NCBI RefSeq assembly: GCF_001636615.1
Contig: NZ_LGEK01000041.1
Coordinates: forward strand, 1 to 42,779
Reading direction: 5' to 3'
DNA length: 42,779 nt
Source: Mucilaginibacter sp. L294
GTDB taxonomy: Bacteria; Bacteroidota; Bacteroidia; Sphingobacteriales; Sphingobacteriaceae
Positions 34,217 through 41,543 of the stretch are shown in pieces. The first letter of the stretch is position 1. The number at the start of each line of letters is the position of its first letter. A program made the translations under genes and the position numbers. Under the pieces are notes generated by a model. The model saw only the letters and a list, made by a program, of their open reading frames with translations. It did no database searches and was not told the origin of the DNA.

Positions 34217-34333
34217 CGCAAAGACGCAGAGATGCTGTTGTCAGTCTGACCTTAGCGAAGCCTTATGCGCATGGCAAATGGTTCGACAAGCTCACCATGA
34301 CAAATTCCCTATTTGCGCCTCTGCGCCTTTGCG
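34217..34333. repeat. Inverted repeat between dprA and the blaI-type gene
   Basis: CGCAAAGACGCAGAG (34217-34231) and CTCTGCGCCTTTGCG (34319-34333) are complementary with one mismatch, across 87 nt. The centre (about 34279-34305) contains the phrase GTTCGACAAGCTCACCATGAC, a common intergenic wording in Bacteroidota. The element lies upstream of the operator region. Confidence 0.6.
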
Positions 34334-34350
34334 AGAAACAAAAATTTAAA

Positions 34351-34416
34351 AAACTATAAAAATAGTTTGCAAACTACAAAAATAGTTTTACCTTAGCCTA
34401 ACTATAAAAATAGTTT
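34351..34416 (+). promoter_or_regulatory. Three BlaI-type operator palindromes and embedded promoter
   Basis: Three near-identical palindromes occur: AAACTATAAAAATAGTTT (34351-34368), AAACTACAAAAATAGTTT (34371-34388) and AACTATAAAAATAGTTT (34400-34416). They resemble BlaI/MecI operators and precede the blaI-type start at 34420 by only 3 nt. A promoter fits between them: TTTG (34366-34369), a 19-nt spacer, and TACCTTAG (34389-34396; one mismatch to TAnnTTTG). The second palindrome fills the spacer and the third lies over the start site, so a bound dimer would block RNA polymerase. Confidence 0.85.
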
Positions 34417-34419
34417 GCT

Positions 34420-34797
34420 ATGAAACTAAAAGAACTCACCAAAGCCGAAGAACAGATCATGCAGATACTGTGGCAGTTGAAAGAAGGAATAGTGAAAGAT
34501 ATCCTGGAGAGGATACCCGAACCAAAACCCGCGTACAACACGGTATCAACCGTTGTGCGTGTGCTGGAAGGCAAGGGATTTATTGATCATAAAGCTTACG
34601 GCAACTCGCATGTTTACTTCCCGCTTATTACTGAAGACGATTACAAGAAGTTTACGTTTGATAAGCTAATGAGTAATTACTTCGATAACTCCTACAAAAG
34701 CCTGGTATCGTTCATCGCCGATGAGAAAGACCTCGGCCTTAAAGAACTGGACGAACTAACCGAGTTAATTAACAAACTTAAATCTCAAAAAAAATGA
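34420..34797 (+). CDS. BlaI/MecI/CopY-family repressor
   Basis: This 125-aa winged-helix repressor matches BlaI/MecI: LTKAEEQIMQILWQLKEGIVKDILERI, then the recognition region KPAYNTVSTVVRVLEGKGFIDHKAYGNSHVYFPLI, and a C-terminal dimerisation helix LKELDELTELINKLKSQ. BlaI proteins are inactivated by cleavage downstream of a BlaR1-type receptor. It overlaps the M56 gene by 4 nt (ATGA), and its own start lies behind three operators, so autorepression is very likely. Confidence 0.95.
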   Translation: MKLKELTKAEEQIMQILWQLKEGIVKDILERIPEPKPAYNTVSTVVRVLEGKGFIDHKAYGNSHVYFPLITEDDYKKFTFDKLMSNYFDNSYKSLVSFIADEKDLGLKELDELTELINKLKSQKK

Positions 34798-36299
34798 GCT
34801 GGCTGCATTATCTTATTGAGGCAAATATATACCTGGGGGTATTTTATTTGTGCTATTGCCTGTTTTTAAACCGCGACACCCACTACACCCTGGGCCGCGT
34901 TTACCTGATATTTAGCTGCGTAGTGGCATTTATTTTGCCACTTACCCAGCTTAGTGTTTTAAGGCCGGCCGAGTTGGAGACGCAATTGGTACCTGCGCAA
35001 ATAGCCCCCGCTATACAAAAAAACAATTTTGATACGATTTTAATATCACTATACATAGGTGGCGCAGTTATCTCTTTTGTTGTGCTGCTGTTTCGCCTGC
35101 GTAAATTGTATATCCTTATGCGTAACAAACACTCTTCATATAAAGATCAGTATAAGCTGGTTAACCTGAGTGACGAGAACACCGCCTTCTCTTTCTTTAA
35201 TTACCTGTTTATCGGCAGCAATGTCCCCCAGTCCGAAACTGTTATAGCGCATGAACTGGTGCATATCCGCCAGAAACACTCGGTTGATATTATTTTCCTG
35301 GAGATACTGAAGGTGATCAACTGGTTTAATCCTTTCATTTACCTCACACAGCGCAGCCTTAAAACCATCCATGAATATATAGCCGACGAGCAAACGGCAG
35401 CCCATGACCAGGACGCCCTCGCCTACTCCGCCTTCCTGCTAAACAACGCTTATGGCATACAGGGCGAATCTATAGCGCATTCATTTTTCAATTATAACCT
35501 ATTAAAAAAGAGGATCATTATGTTAAACAAAAACCGATCAGGTAAGTTAGCAAGGCTAAAGTATCTGGCAGCGCTGCCGCTTTGCGCGGGTATGCTCTGC
35601 ACATCAACACTGGTGTTTAGTAAGGATTACGGGCTCATAGACCTGTCGCCGCAAAAGATCGATAGCACCAGGTATGCCTTAAAACTTACTGATGTTAAAA
35701 ATAATATCTCGGGAGTGTCTGATAAAATTACTTTTACCAAAAACGGCGTTACAACTACCTACACTTTAAACACCCTGACTGAAAAACAAATAACAGATCT
35801 AAAAGAAAAAGGCTACGATATGTCTATTGTTGAGCGAAAAAATGAGTTTTCTGATACTATCAAAAGGAAGATGCCACCGCCGCCGCCACCACCAGCCCCT
35901 CCGGTAAAAGCTCCTAAATTTAACAAAGTACCACCGCCGCCACCACCTCCGGTAAAAGCTCCTAAATTTAACAAGGTACCACCGCCGCCACCACCGGCAC
36001 CACCTGTACCAACTAAAAATAAAGCAGGAAAAATAAAGTTTCCGCCGCCGATTGTAAAGCCCGATAAGCCAAATAAAGTAGTACGTGTTGAAACGATAGC
36101 GTATCCTAAAGCGGTTGTAAAACCAGATGTGGCACCAAAGCCATCAACATTTAGTATCGGCACGCCACCATCCCCTGTGGTAAAAGCAGACGTGGCAACA
36201 ACGGCCGGCAGATCAACATGGAGTATTGGCACGCCACCGGCAAAGCCTGCTGTTATAAAAGCAGATGTGGCACCAAGCCGGCAGGATACTATCCGGTAA
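34794..36299 (+). CDS. BlaR1-like M56 metallopeptidase with proline-rich C-terminus
   Basis: A 501-aa membrane metallopeptidase, the likely signal partner of the BlaI-type repressor. There are TM segments at about 5-24, 35-50, 82-101 and 258-275; the zinc motif HELVH (153-157) and the third ligand ADE (E198) are present. Residues 276-360 form a periplasmic stretch (DKITFTKNGVTTTYTLN). From 361 the sequence is proline-rich with tandem 16-residue repeats (VKAPKFNK plus seven or eight Pro), then two copies of SIGTPP...KADVA. There is no penicillin-binding sensor domain and no complete TonB domain, so the signal sensed is unknown. The 3' end overlaps rsmG on the other strand by 11 nt. Confidence 0.9.
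   Translation: MSWLHYLIEANIYLGVFYLCYCLFLNRDTHYTLGRVYLIFSCVVAFILPLTQLSVLRPAELETQLVPAQIAPAIQKNNFDTILISLYIGGAVISFVVLLFRLRKLYILMRNKHSSYKDQYKLVNLSDENTAFSFFNYLFIGSNVPQSETVIAHELVHIRQKHSVDIIFLEILKVINWFNPFIYLTQRSLKTIHEYIADEQTAAHDQDALAYSAFLLNNAYGIQGESIAHSFFNYNLLKKRIIMLNKNRSGKLARLKYLAALPLCAGMLCTSTLVFSKDYGLIDLSPQKIDSTRYALKLTDVKNNISGVSDKITFTKNGVTTTYTLNTLTEKQITDLKEKGYDMSIVERKNEFSDTIKRKMPPPPPPPAPPVKAPKFNKVPPPPPPPVKAPKFNKVPPPPPPAPPVPTKNKAGKIKFPPPIVKPDKPNKVVRVETIAYPKAVVKPDVAPKPSTFSIGTPPSPVVKADVATTAGRSTWSIGTPPAKPAVIKADVAPSRQDTIR
35901..35996 (+). repeat. 48-bp tandem repeat encoding VKAPKFNK-polyPro units
   Basis: Two consecutive 48-nt units begin at 35901 and 35949 with CCGGTAAAAGCTCCTAAATT and are nearly identical, giving 16-residue protein repeats. 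Flanking sequence continues the CCACCGCCGCCACCACC pattern. This favours slippage and length variation between strains. Confidence 0.85.
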
Positions 36300-36915
36300 C
36301 GTAGATCACCTGTTTGGTCTCAAAAAACTCCTCCTCAAAGTAATCTTTGAGATGATATTGCTGAACGGCTAACCCCGCGTCGGCAATTTCTTGTGTAAGG
36401 TCGCCGCCTTTTAAATACAGTATCCCGTTTGGTAATTTATTGGTATGTTGCTTTTTAAACTTGCCTTTCACCCATGGGTAAAAATCCTTCAGCTGCGTAA
36501 CCGCGCGCGATACCACAAAATCAAACTGCTCCTTAATTTCTTCGGCACGTGCATGTGTGGCCTTAACGTTTTTCAACTCTAAAGCCGCGGCAACCTCGGT
36601 AACCACCTTTATTTTTTTGCCTATAGAATCAACCAGATGGAAGCTGGTTTCGGGGAAAAGTATAGCCAATGGTATCCCCGGGAAACCGCCACCGGTACCT
36701 ACATCCAGCACATTTTCGCCGGGTAAAAAGGCCATTACTTTGGCAATACCTAATGAGTGCAGCACGTGGCGCTCATACAACAGGTCGATATCCTTACGTG
36801 ATATTACGTTGATCTGGCTGTTCCACAGGGTGTAAAGCTCCTGCAATTGCGCAAACTGTGCTTTTTGCCCGGCAGTAATTCCGGGGAAATATTTGATCAG
36901 GATCTCAGATGTCAT
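36289..36915 (-). CDS. rsmG: 16S rRNA m7G527 methyltransferase
   Basis: RsmG (GidB) methylates N7 of G527 in 16S rRNA using SAM. It is 208 aa. SAM motif I is VLDVGTGGGFPGIPLAILFPE (69-89), followed by HLVDSIGKKIKVV, and the FDFVVSRAVTQLKDFYPWVKG block. It overlaps the sigma factor gene upstream by 11 nt and the converging M56 gene downstream by 11 nt. Confidence 0.95.
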   Translation of the reverse strand: MTSEILIKYFPGITAGQKAQFAQLQELYTLWNSQINVISRKDIDLLYERHVLHSLGIAKVMAFLPGENVLDVGTGGGFPGIPLAILFPETSFHLVDSIGKKIKVVTEVAAALELKNVKATHARAEEIKEQFDFVVSRAVTQLKDFYPWVKGKFKKQHTNKLPNGILYLKGGDLTQEIADAGLAVQQYHLKDYFEEEFFETKQVIYVTG

Positions 36916-37510
36916 CCTTATTATATCGGTTAATGATGTTGCCTAACAGGTAGCGTGCCCTAAATAATTGTGCCTTAACAGTACCCAGGGGCAGGTCCAG
37001 CTGCTGGGCTATTTCCTCGTACGATAGCTCGTCGAAGTAACGCAGGGTTATCAGGTTACGGTAACGGATGGGCAAGCTTTCTATCAGTAATTTTAGTTCT
37101 TCGGTTTGTTGTTTTTTGATGGACGATTCCTCGGGGTTCAGCACGTCCGATTTTATCTGCAGTGGTTTTTCATCACCGTCCTCATCCATCATCCCGTGTA
37201 TCGACTGCGTGTTCAGCTTTTTCTTGCGGATAAAATCGATACAATTATTGGTAGCCACACGGAAAAGCCAGGTGCTAAAAGCATAATCGGGCTGGTATTT
37301 ATCCAGTTTTTCAAACGCTTTGGCAAAGGTTTCAACAGTAAGGTCGTTAGCATCCTCTTTGTTATTAACCATTTTCAGCACCATAAAATAGATAGAATCT
37401 TTATAGCGGTGCATCAAATCGGCGTAGGCTTTTTGATTACCCTGCCTTGCCTTAACTACCAGGTGAAAATCGTTCTTCGCGTTTTCGGTGAAATGTTTAT
37501 TTATTTCCAT
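36905..37510 (-). CDS. ECF-type RNA polymerase sigma factor
   Basis: A 201-aa sigma-70 family ECF factor. Region 2 is about 24-90 (YADLMHRYKDSIYFMVLKMVNNKEDANDLTVETFAKAFEKL, then FSTWLFRVATNNCIDFIRKKK). Region 4 is about 145-195 (LPIRYRNLITLRYFDELSYEEIAQQLDLPLGTVKAQLFRAR). An intervening acidic linker (MMDEDGDEKP) separates them. No anti-sigma gene is adjacent, unlike the usual arrangement. The start overlaps the GT2 gene by 10 nt, and the stop overlaps rsmG. Confidence 0.95.
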   Translation of the reverse strand: MEINKHFTENAKNDFHLVVKARQGNQKAYADLMHRYKDSIYFMVLKMVNNKEDANDLTVETFAKAFEKLDKYQPDYAFSTWLFRVATNNCIDFIRKKKLNTQSIHGMMDEDGDEKPLQIKSDVLNPEESSIKKQQTEELKLLIESLPIRYRNLITLRYFDELSYEEIAQQLDLPLGTVKAQLFRARYLLGNIINRYNKDDI

Positions 37511-38619
37511 CTGGTGGTTTTAATAAATGTGCCAATCAATCCAAAAACGTTTAAATACATATAATATATCATATCCAAAAACGGTAACGACCATATCAAA
37601 TCGCCGCAGCTTAACTTCTTAAACACCTTGCGGTAAACAATTAGCTGTAGTATCAGCCTAAAAACCACCGCCCCAATGGCCAATAACGGCTCAAATTTTA
37701 ATACCAGGCACAATATAAATAAAACGTAAAATAAAAAACCGCTAACGGCATCAAAACTTAACGCGCGCCGGTGGTTGTTCTTATAAAGTTTACCTACCCC
37801 CATATGGCGCTTTTTTTGCCTGAACCAGCCACCTAACGTTGTTTTGGCATCTGTATAAGTAAAGGTATCGGGGTGTATTTCTATAGCGGTATTATCGGCA
37901 GTGGCATTTTGGTTTACAAACAGGTCGTCATCGCCCGATAGTACGTGCATGTGCGATGCAAAGCCCTTTGCCCCAAAAAACAAGCTTTTTGTGTACGCCA
38001 GGTTACGGCCAATACCCATATAAGCATTGCCGGTTAACGCTGCCGAAAGGTAGTTAATAGCAGTTTTCAACGTCTCGAACCTGATAAAGGGGTTCAGGAA
38101 ATTACCCGTGCGGGTATAAGGCGAATAGCCCAGTACTATTTGCGTAGCGCCTGTAAAACCAGCCGCCATACGGGTTATCCAGTTTAAGGTAGCGGGTTTG
38201 CAATCGGCGTCGGTAAACAAAAGGTGCTCATTCTTCGCGGCTTTTATACCCAGGGTAAGGGCAAATTTTTTGCCGGTTTTGTAACGGGCATGCTCAGTAA
38301 TGGTTACAATTTTAAGGTGCGGAAACTCCTGTTTTATCTGCAGCAGTATCATGTCCGATCCATCGGTTGAGCAATCGTTTATCAAAACCACTTCGTAATC
38401 GGGGTAGTTCTGCTGTAATATATAAGGTAAGTTTTCGGTTAAATTACGTGCCTCGTTACGTGCGCTGATGATAACAGATACAGGCACCGTTGGGCCGGGC
38501 AATTCCTGGTTGGGCACATAGCGGGTAAGCCTGCTGTGGTTACTTAACAGGTAATACAGCTGAACAATAAAACATAGTTGAAACAGAACGAATAATGCCT
38601 CGTGAATATAAGCTTCCAA
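37501..38619 (-). CDS. Membrane-bound family 2 glycosyltransferase
   Basis: A 372-aa processive-type GT2. An N-terminal TM (about 5-25) precedes a GT-A domain: VSVIISARNEARNL, VVLINDCSTDGS, the nucleotide-sugar DxD at D137-A-D139, the acidic GDDD (229-232), and a QKKRH motif (268-272) in place of QxxRW. C-terminal TMs lie at about 293-307, 311-329 and 341-360. The only upstream start codon is TTG at 38619, with no in-frame ATG before the next stop. The product is probably an envelope polysaccharide or glycolipid. It begins an overlapping GT2-sigma-rsmG transcript. Confidence 0.88.
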   Translation of the reverse strand: MEAYIHEALFVLFQLCFIVQLYYLLSNHSRLTRYVPNQELPGPTVPVSVIISARNEARNLTENLPYILQQNYPDYEVVLINDCSTDGSDMILLQIKQEFPHLKIVTITEHARYKTGKKFALTLGIKAAKNEHLLFTDADCKPATLNWITRMAAGFTGATQIVLGYSPYTRTGNFLNPFIRFETLKTAINYLSAALTGNAYMGIGRNLAYTKSLFFGAKGFASHMHVLSGDDDLFVNQNATADNTAIEIHPDTFTYTDAKTTLGGWFRQKKRHMGVGKLYKNNHRRALSFDAVSGFLFYVLFILCLVLKFEPLLAIGAVVFRLILQLIVYRKVFKKLSCGDLIWSLPFLDMIYYMYLNVFGLIGTFIKTTRWK

Positions 38620-38742
38620 ACCCCTTGATAATAAGGTGCAAATTTGTTAAAAATAGGTGACAAAAGCGAGTATTGTTTTACAGTAAAATTGTTGAATTGT
38701 TAGTATGATGTTTAGTGTAATTAAGTAGAAGTAAACGTTAAG

Positions 38743-38819
38743 CTTCCCTGTAGTTGGTGTCCTCACCAACTACCCGCATGCAAGACGTATAAATTTGGTG
38801 AGGACACCAAATTAGGGAG
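38743..38819. repeat. REP-like inverted repeat
   Basis: Left arm 38743-38770 and right arm 38793-38819 are complementary over most positions. Each contains its own palindrome, TTGGTG-TCC-TCACCAA on the left and TTGGTG-AGG-ACACCAA on the right, followed by a T-run. The organisation matches the paired element at 10764-10880, although the sequence differs. Confidence 0.75.
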
Positions 38820-38931
38820 GTTTTTTTGCCCTCGCAGGCTCTTCTGAAAGTTTAAGTTAACCCATAAAAAAATTAAAGTGAACTATTATAATGTCTCTAA
38901 TGCCAGATTAGGCATTTTCAATAGCACCAAA

Positions 38932-39079
38932 CGTTCCTACAGAACGTAAATAGACGTTCCCGTGTTATTGCTACCTACGATGCGTACCTACGGCACGCTA
39001 AGCATAGTTCTTCCTTCGTTCCTTCGGAACGCCTGGTTGGTAGAAATAGTAAATGGGGCGATTGCGTTCCATCGGAACG
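38932..39079. repeat. Three copies of a 15-bp CGTTCC/GGAACG palindrome
   Basis: CGTTCCTACAGAACG (38932-38946), CGTTCCTTCGGAACG (39017-39031) and CGTTCCATCGGAACG (39065-39079) share six-base arms, with one mismatch in the first. Spacing is irregular (85 and 48 nt). They may be one dispersed repeat family or a protein-binding site series. Confidence 0.7.
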
Positions 39080-39279
39080 ATTGGTAAACTTTTGTCCTCG
39101 CAGAGTCTTCTGAAAGAAACCCTGCGCCGTATGCGAGGCAACGCCAAATATTGCTTTAAAGATGGCTTTGCCTGGTCATATTATTATATAATACAATAAT
39201 TACCAACAAAACAACCCACCCACCAACACAACAATCTAACAATCCATTAATTAACCATACCCAATCCAAACGCTTTTGT

Positions 39280-39287
39280 TAATTTTG
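39280..39287 (+). promoter_or_regulatory. Candidate -7 element of tgt
   Basis: TAATTTTG matches TAnnTTTG exactly, 9 nt before the tgt ATG, implying a very short leader. No -33 TTTG at normal spacing is seen. Confidence 0.45.
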
Positions 39288-39296
39288 CACCGATAA

Positions 39297-40427
39297 ATGA
39301 AATTTAATTTAACAGCACAAGACCCCCTTTCAAAAGCCCGCGCGGGCGAGGTAACTACAGACCACGGGGTTATACAAACGCCTATTTTTATGCCTGTTGG
39401 CACAGCCGGCACGGTAAAAGCAGTTCATCAGCGCGAGCTGAAGGACGATATTAAGGCGCAGATCATATTAGGCAATACCTACCATTTATACTTAAGGCCG
39501 GGTTTAAACACCATTGAACAGGCCGGTGGTTTGCACAAATTTAACGGTTGGGAAGGCCCTATTTTAACAGATAGCGGCGGTTACCAGGTGTATTCGCTTA
39601 CCGAAGTACGTAAAATAAAGGAGGAAGGCGTAACCTTCCGCTCGCATATTGATGGGTCAAAACACCTGTTTACGCCCGAGAATGTGATGGATATTCAGCG
39701 CGTTATTGGCGCCGATATTATCATGGCTTTTGACGAATGCACCCCTTACCCCTGCGAGTATAATTACGCCAAACGCTCTATTGAGATGACGCACCGCTGG
39801 CTTAAACGCTGCTGCGACCGCTTTGATACTACCGAACCTAAGTACGGCTACAGCCAAACGCTGTTCCCCATTGTGCAAGGGTCGGTTTATAAAGATCTGC
39901 GGGTGCGTTCGGCCGAGGTGATAGCCTCTTTTGAACGTGAGGGTAACGCCATTGGCGGCCTCAGCGTAGGTGAACCTGCCGAAGAAATGTACGCCATGAC
40001 GGAGGTGGTTTGCAATATACTGCCCGAGCATAAACCGCGTTACTTAATGGGCGTGGGCACACCGGTTAACCTATTAGAAAACATTGCTTTAGGTATTGAT
40101 ATGTTTGATTGTGTGATGCCTACCCGCAACGCGCGCAATGGCATGCTGTTCACAAAAAACGGCATCATCAATATCAAAAACGAGAAATGGAAGAATGATT
40201 TTTCGCCCATTGAAGCCGATAGCGACCTTTTTGCCGATACCGTTTATACCAAAGCTTACCTGCGCCACCTGATCCATAGCGGCGAAATGCTGGGCGCGCA
40301 GATAGCAACCCTGCATAACCTGCACTTTTACATATGGTTAGTACAGGAAGCACGCAATAAAATCATCACCGGCGAGTTTTACGACTGGAAGAAGATGATG
40401 GTGAACCGTTTAGGCCAAAGATTATAA
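39297..40427 (+). CDS. tgt: tRNA-guanine transglycosylase
   Basis: Tgt exchanges guanine-34 of certain tRNAs for the queuosine precursor. It is 376 aa with the expected motifs: LTDSGGYQVYSL (D92), AFDECTPYP (D146), GGLSVGEP, and the nucleophile D271 in FDCVMPTRNARNG. The zinc-binding CxCxxC of most bacterial Tgt is replaced by ADSDLFADTVYT (307-318) with no Cys, although H340 remains. Stop and the next start touch (TAA-ATG), linking it to the permease gene. Confidence 0.95.
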   Translation: MKFNLTAQDPLSKARAGEVTTDHGVIQTPIFMPVGTAGTVKAVHQRELKDDIKAQIILGNTYHLYLRPGLNTIEQAGGLHKFNGWEGPILTDSGGYQVYSLTEVRKIKEEGVTFRSHIDGSKHLFTPENVMDIQRVIGADIIMAFDECTPYPCEYNYAKRSIEMTHRWLKRCCDRFDTTEPKYGYSQTLFPIVQGSVYKDLRVRSAEVIASFEREGNAIGGLSVGEPAEEMYAMTEVVCNILPEHKPRYLMGVGTPVNLLENIALGIDMFDCVMPTRNARNGMLFTKNGIINIKNEKWKNDFSPIEADSDLFADTVYTKAYLRHLIHSGEMLGAQIATLHNLHFYIWLVQEARNKIITGEFYDWKKMMVNRLGQRL

Positions 40428-41543
40428 ATGAAACGCTTTTTAGACAGATATTTAACCGTTATAGATTCGTTTATCATACGGAAGTACCTGGGCACGTTTG
40501 TGTTCACGCTGGGTATTTTTATGGTGATATCTGTAGTGTTTGATATCTCTGAACACCTTGATAACTTTTTGGGCGATAACACCTCTGTACACGATGTTAT
40601 TTTTGTGTATTATGTAGGGTTTATACCGTTTTACCTGATGCTGCTTTCGCCATTAATTAACTTTTTGGCGGTAATTTTCTTTACAGCGAAGATGGCCAAC
40701 CAAACCGAGATTGTGCCAATTTTAACAAGTAAGGCCAGTTTCTATCGGTTTTTAAGGCCTTATGCGCTATCGGCGGGGCTCATATTTGTGGTATCATTAT
40801 TTGCCAATGTTTACCTTTTACCCTTTACAAACAAGCTAAAAGTAAGCTTTGAGAGCGCCCATTTCTTCAAAAATGACGACCCGTCAAAGAGCGAAGTACA
40901 CATCCAGTTAGATAAACACACCTTTGTTTACCTGCAAACTTACGACCCTCAAATTAAAACCGGGTACAACTTTACCCTCGAAAAATTTGACGGCGATGAG
41001 CTAAGAGAAAGGCTTACCGCCACCAGTATTACGTTTGATTCGCTTAAAAATCGGTGGACCATTAAAATGGCTTCCATACGATATGTAAACGGTTTGAAGG
41101 AGGTTTTTAAAACAAATTTACCATCAATTGATACCGTTTTAGACATGCGCCCGGTTGATTTTGAAGCCCACGATAACGTGGTAAGTAACATCTATGGCGC
41201 TATGTCATTATCGGTTTTAAACAAGGCGATCGAGAAAGAAAAGACCCGCAGCACGGGCGTAATTGTTGATATGCAATTCGAAAAATACCGCCGTTTTGTT
41301 GAGCCTTTATCGGCATTTGTGCTCACCTGTATTGGTGTTTCTATCTCGTCCCGAAAGGTACGCGGCGGGGTTGGCCTGCCCCTGGGGATAGGAATTTTCA
41401 TCTGTTTCACCTACATTGTAGTGAACAAATTTGCGTTGGTTTTTGCCATAAAAGGCGGCTTCCCTCCCCTTATTGCGGTGATGACACCCAACGTAATTTT
41501 CGGGATATTAGGGTATATCCTCATCGCAAAAGCACCAAAATAA
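40428..41543 (+). CDS. LptF/LptG-family permease
   Basis: A 371-aa permease of the YjgP/YjgQ family; members form the inner-membrane part of the LPS exporter. It has TM segments near 25-45, 60-90 and 105-125, a periplasmic jellyroll-like middle (LDKHTFVYLQTYDPQIKTGYN onward), and a cluster of hydrophobic C-terminal helices (VEPLSAFVLTCIGVSI, GGVGLPLGIGIFICF, LIAVMTPNVIFGILG). LPS transport is inferred from the family. The tgt-permease pair is typical of Bacteroidota. The stop overlaps the next start by 1 nt. Confidence 0.9.
   Translation: MKRFLDRYLTVIDSFIIRKYLGTFVFTLGIFMVISVVFDISEHLDNFLGDNTSVHDVIFVYYVGFIPFYLMLLSPLINFLAVIFFTAKMANQTEIVPILTSKASFYRFLRPYALSAGLIFVVSLFANVYLLPFTNKLKVSFESAHFFKNDDPSKSEVHIQLDKHTFVYLQTYDPQIKTGYNFTLEKFDGDELRERLTATSITFDSLKNRWTIKMASIRYVNGLKEVFKTNLPSIDTVLDMRPVDFEAHDNVVSNIYGAMSLSVLNKAIEKEKTRSTGVIVDMQFEKYRRFVEPLSAFVLTCIGVSISSRKVRGGVGLPLGIGIFICFTYIVVNKFALVFAIKGGFPPLIAVMTPNVIFGILGYILIAKAPK

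Larger units (their letters stand above)
38620..39296. repeat. 677-nt gap packed with palindromic repeats
   Basis: No gene is visible. The gap contains the inverted repeat at about 38743-38819, three 15-bp CGTTCC-nnn-GGAACG palindromes (38932, 39017, 39065), and the direct repeat CTCGCAG..TCTTCTGAAAG (38831-38850 and 39097-39116). The last 110 nt are AT-rich and hold the tgt promoter. Confidence 0.8.

Noticed and set aside
35813..36232. A 139-codon Gly-rich frame on the minus strand opposite the M56 tail
   Set aside because: It is the antisense of the proline codons (CCN becomes NGG glycine-type reading); no start context or family match supports it.
38932..39079. Possible CRISPR-like spacing of three repeats
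   Set aside because: Repeats are only 15 bp and palindromic, spacing is uneven (85 and 48 nt), and no cas gene is present.
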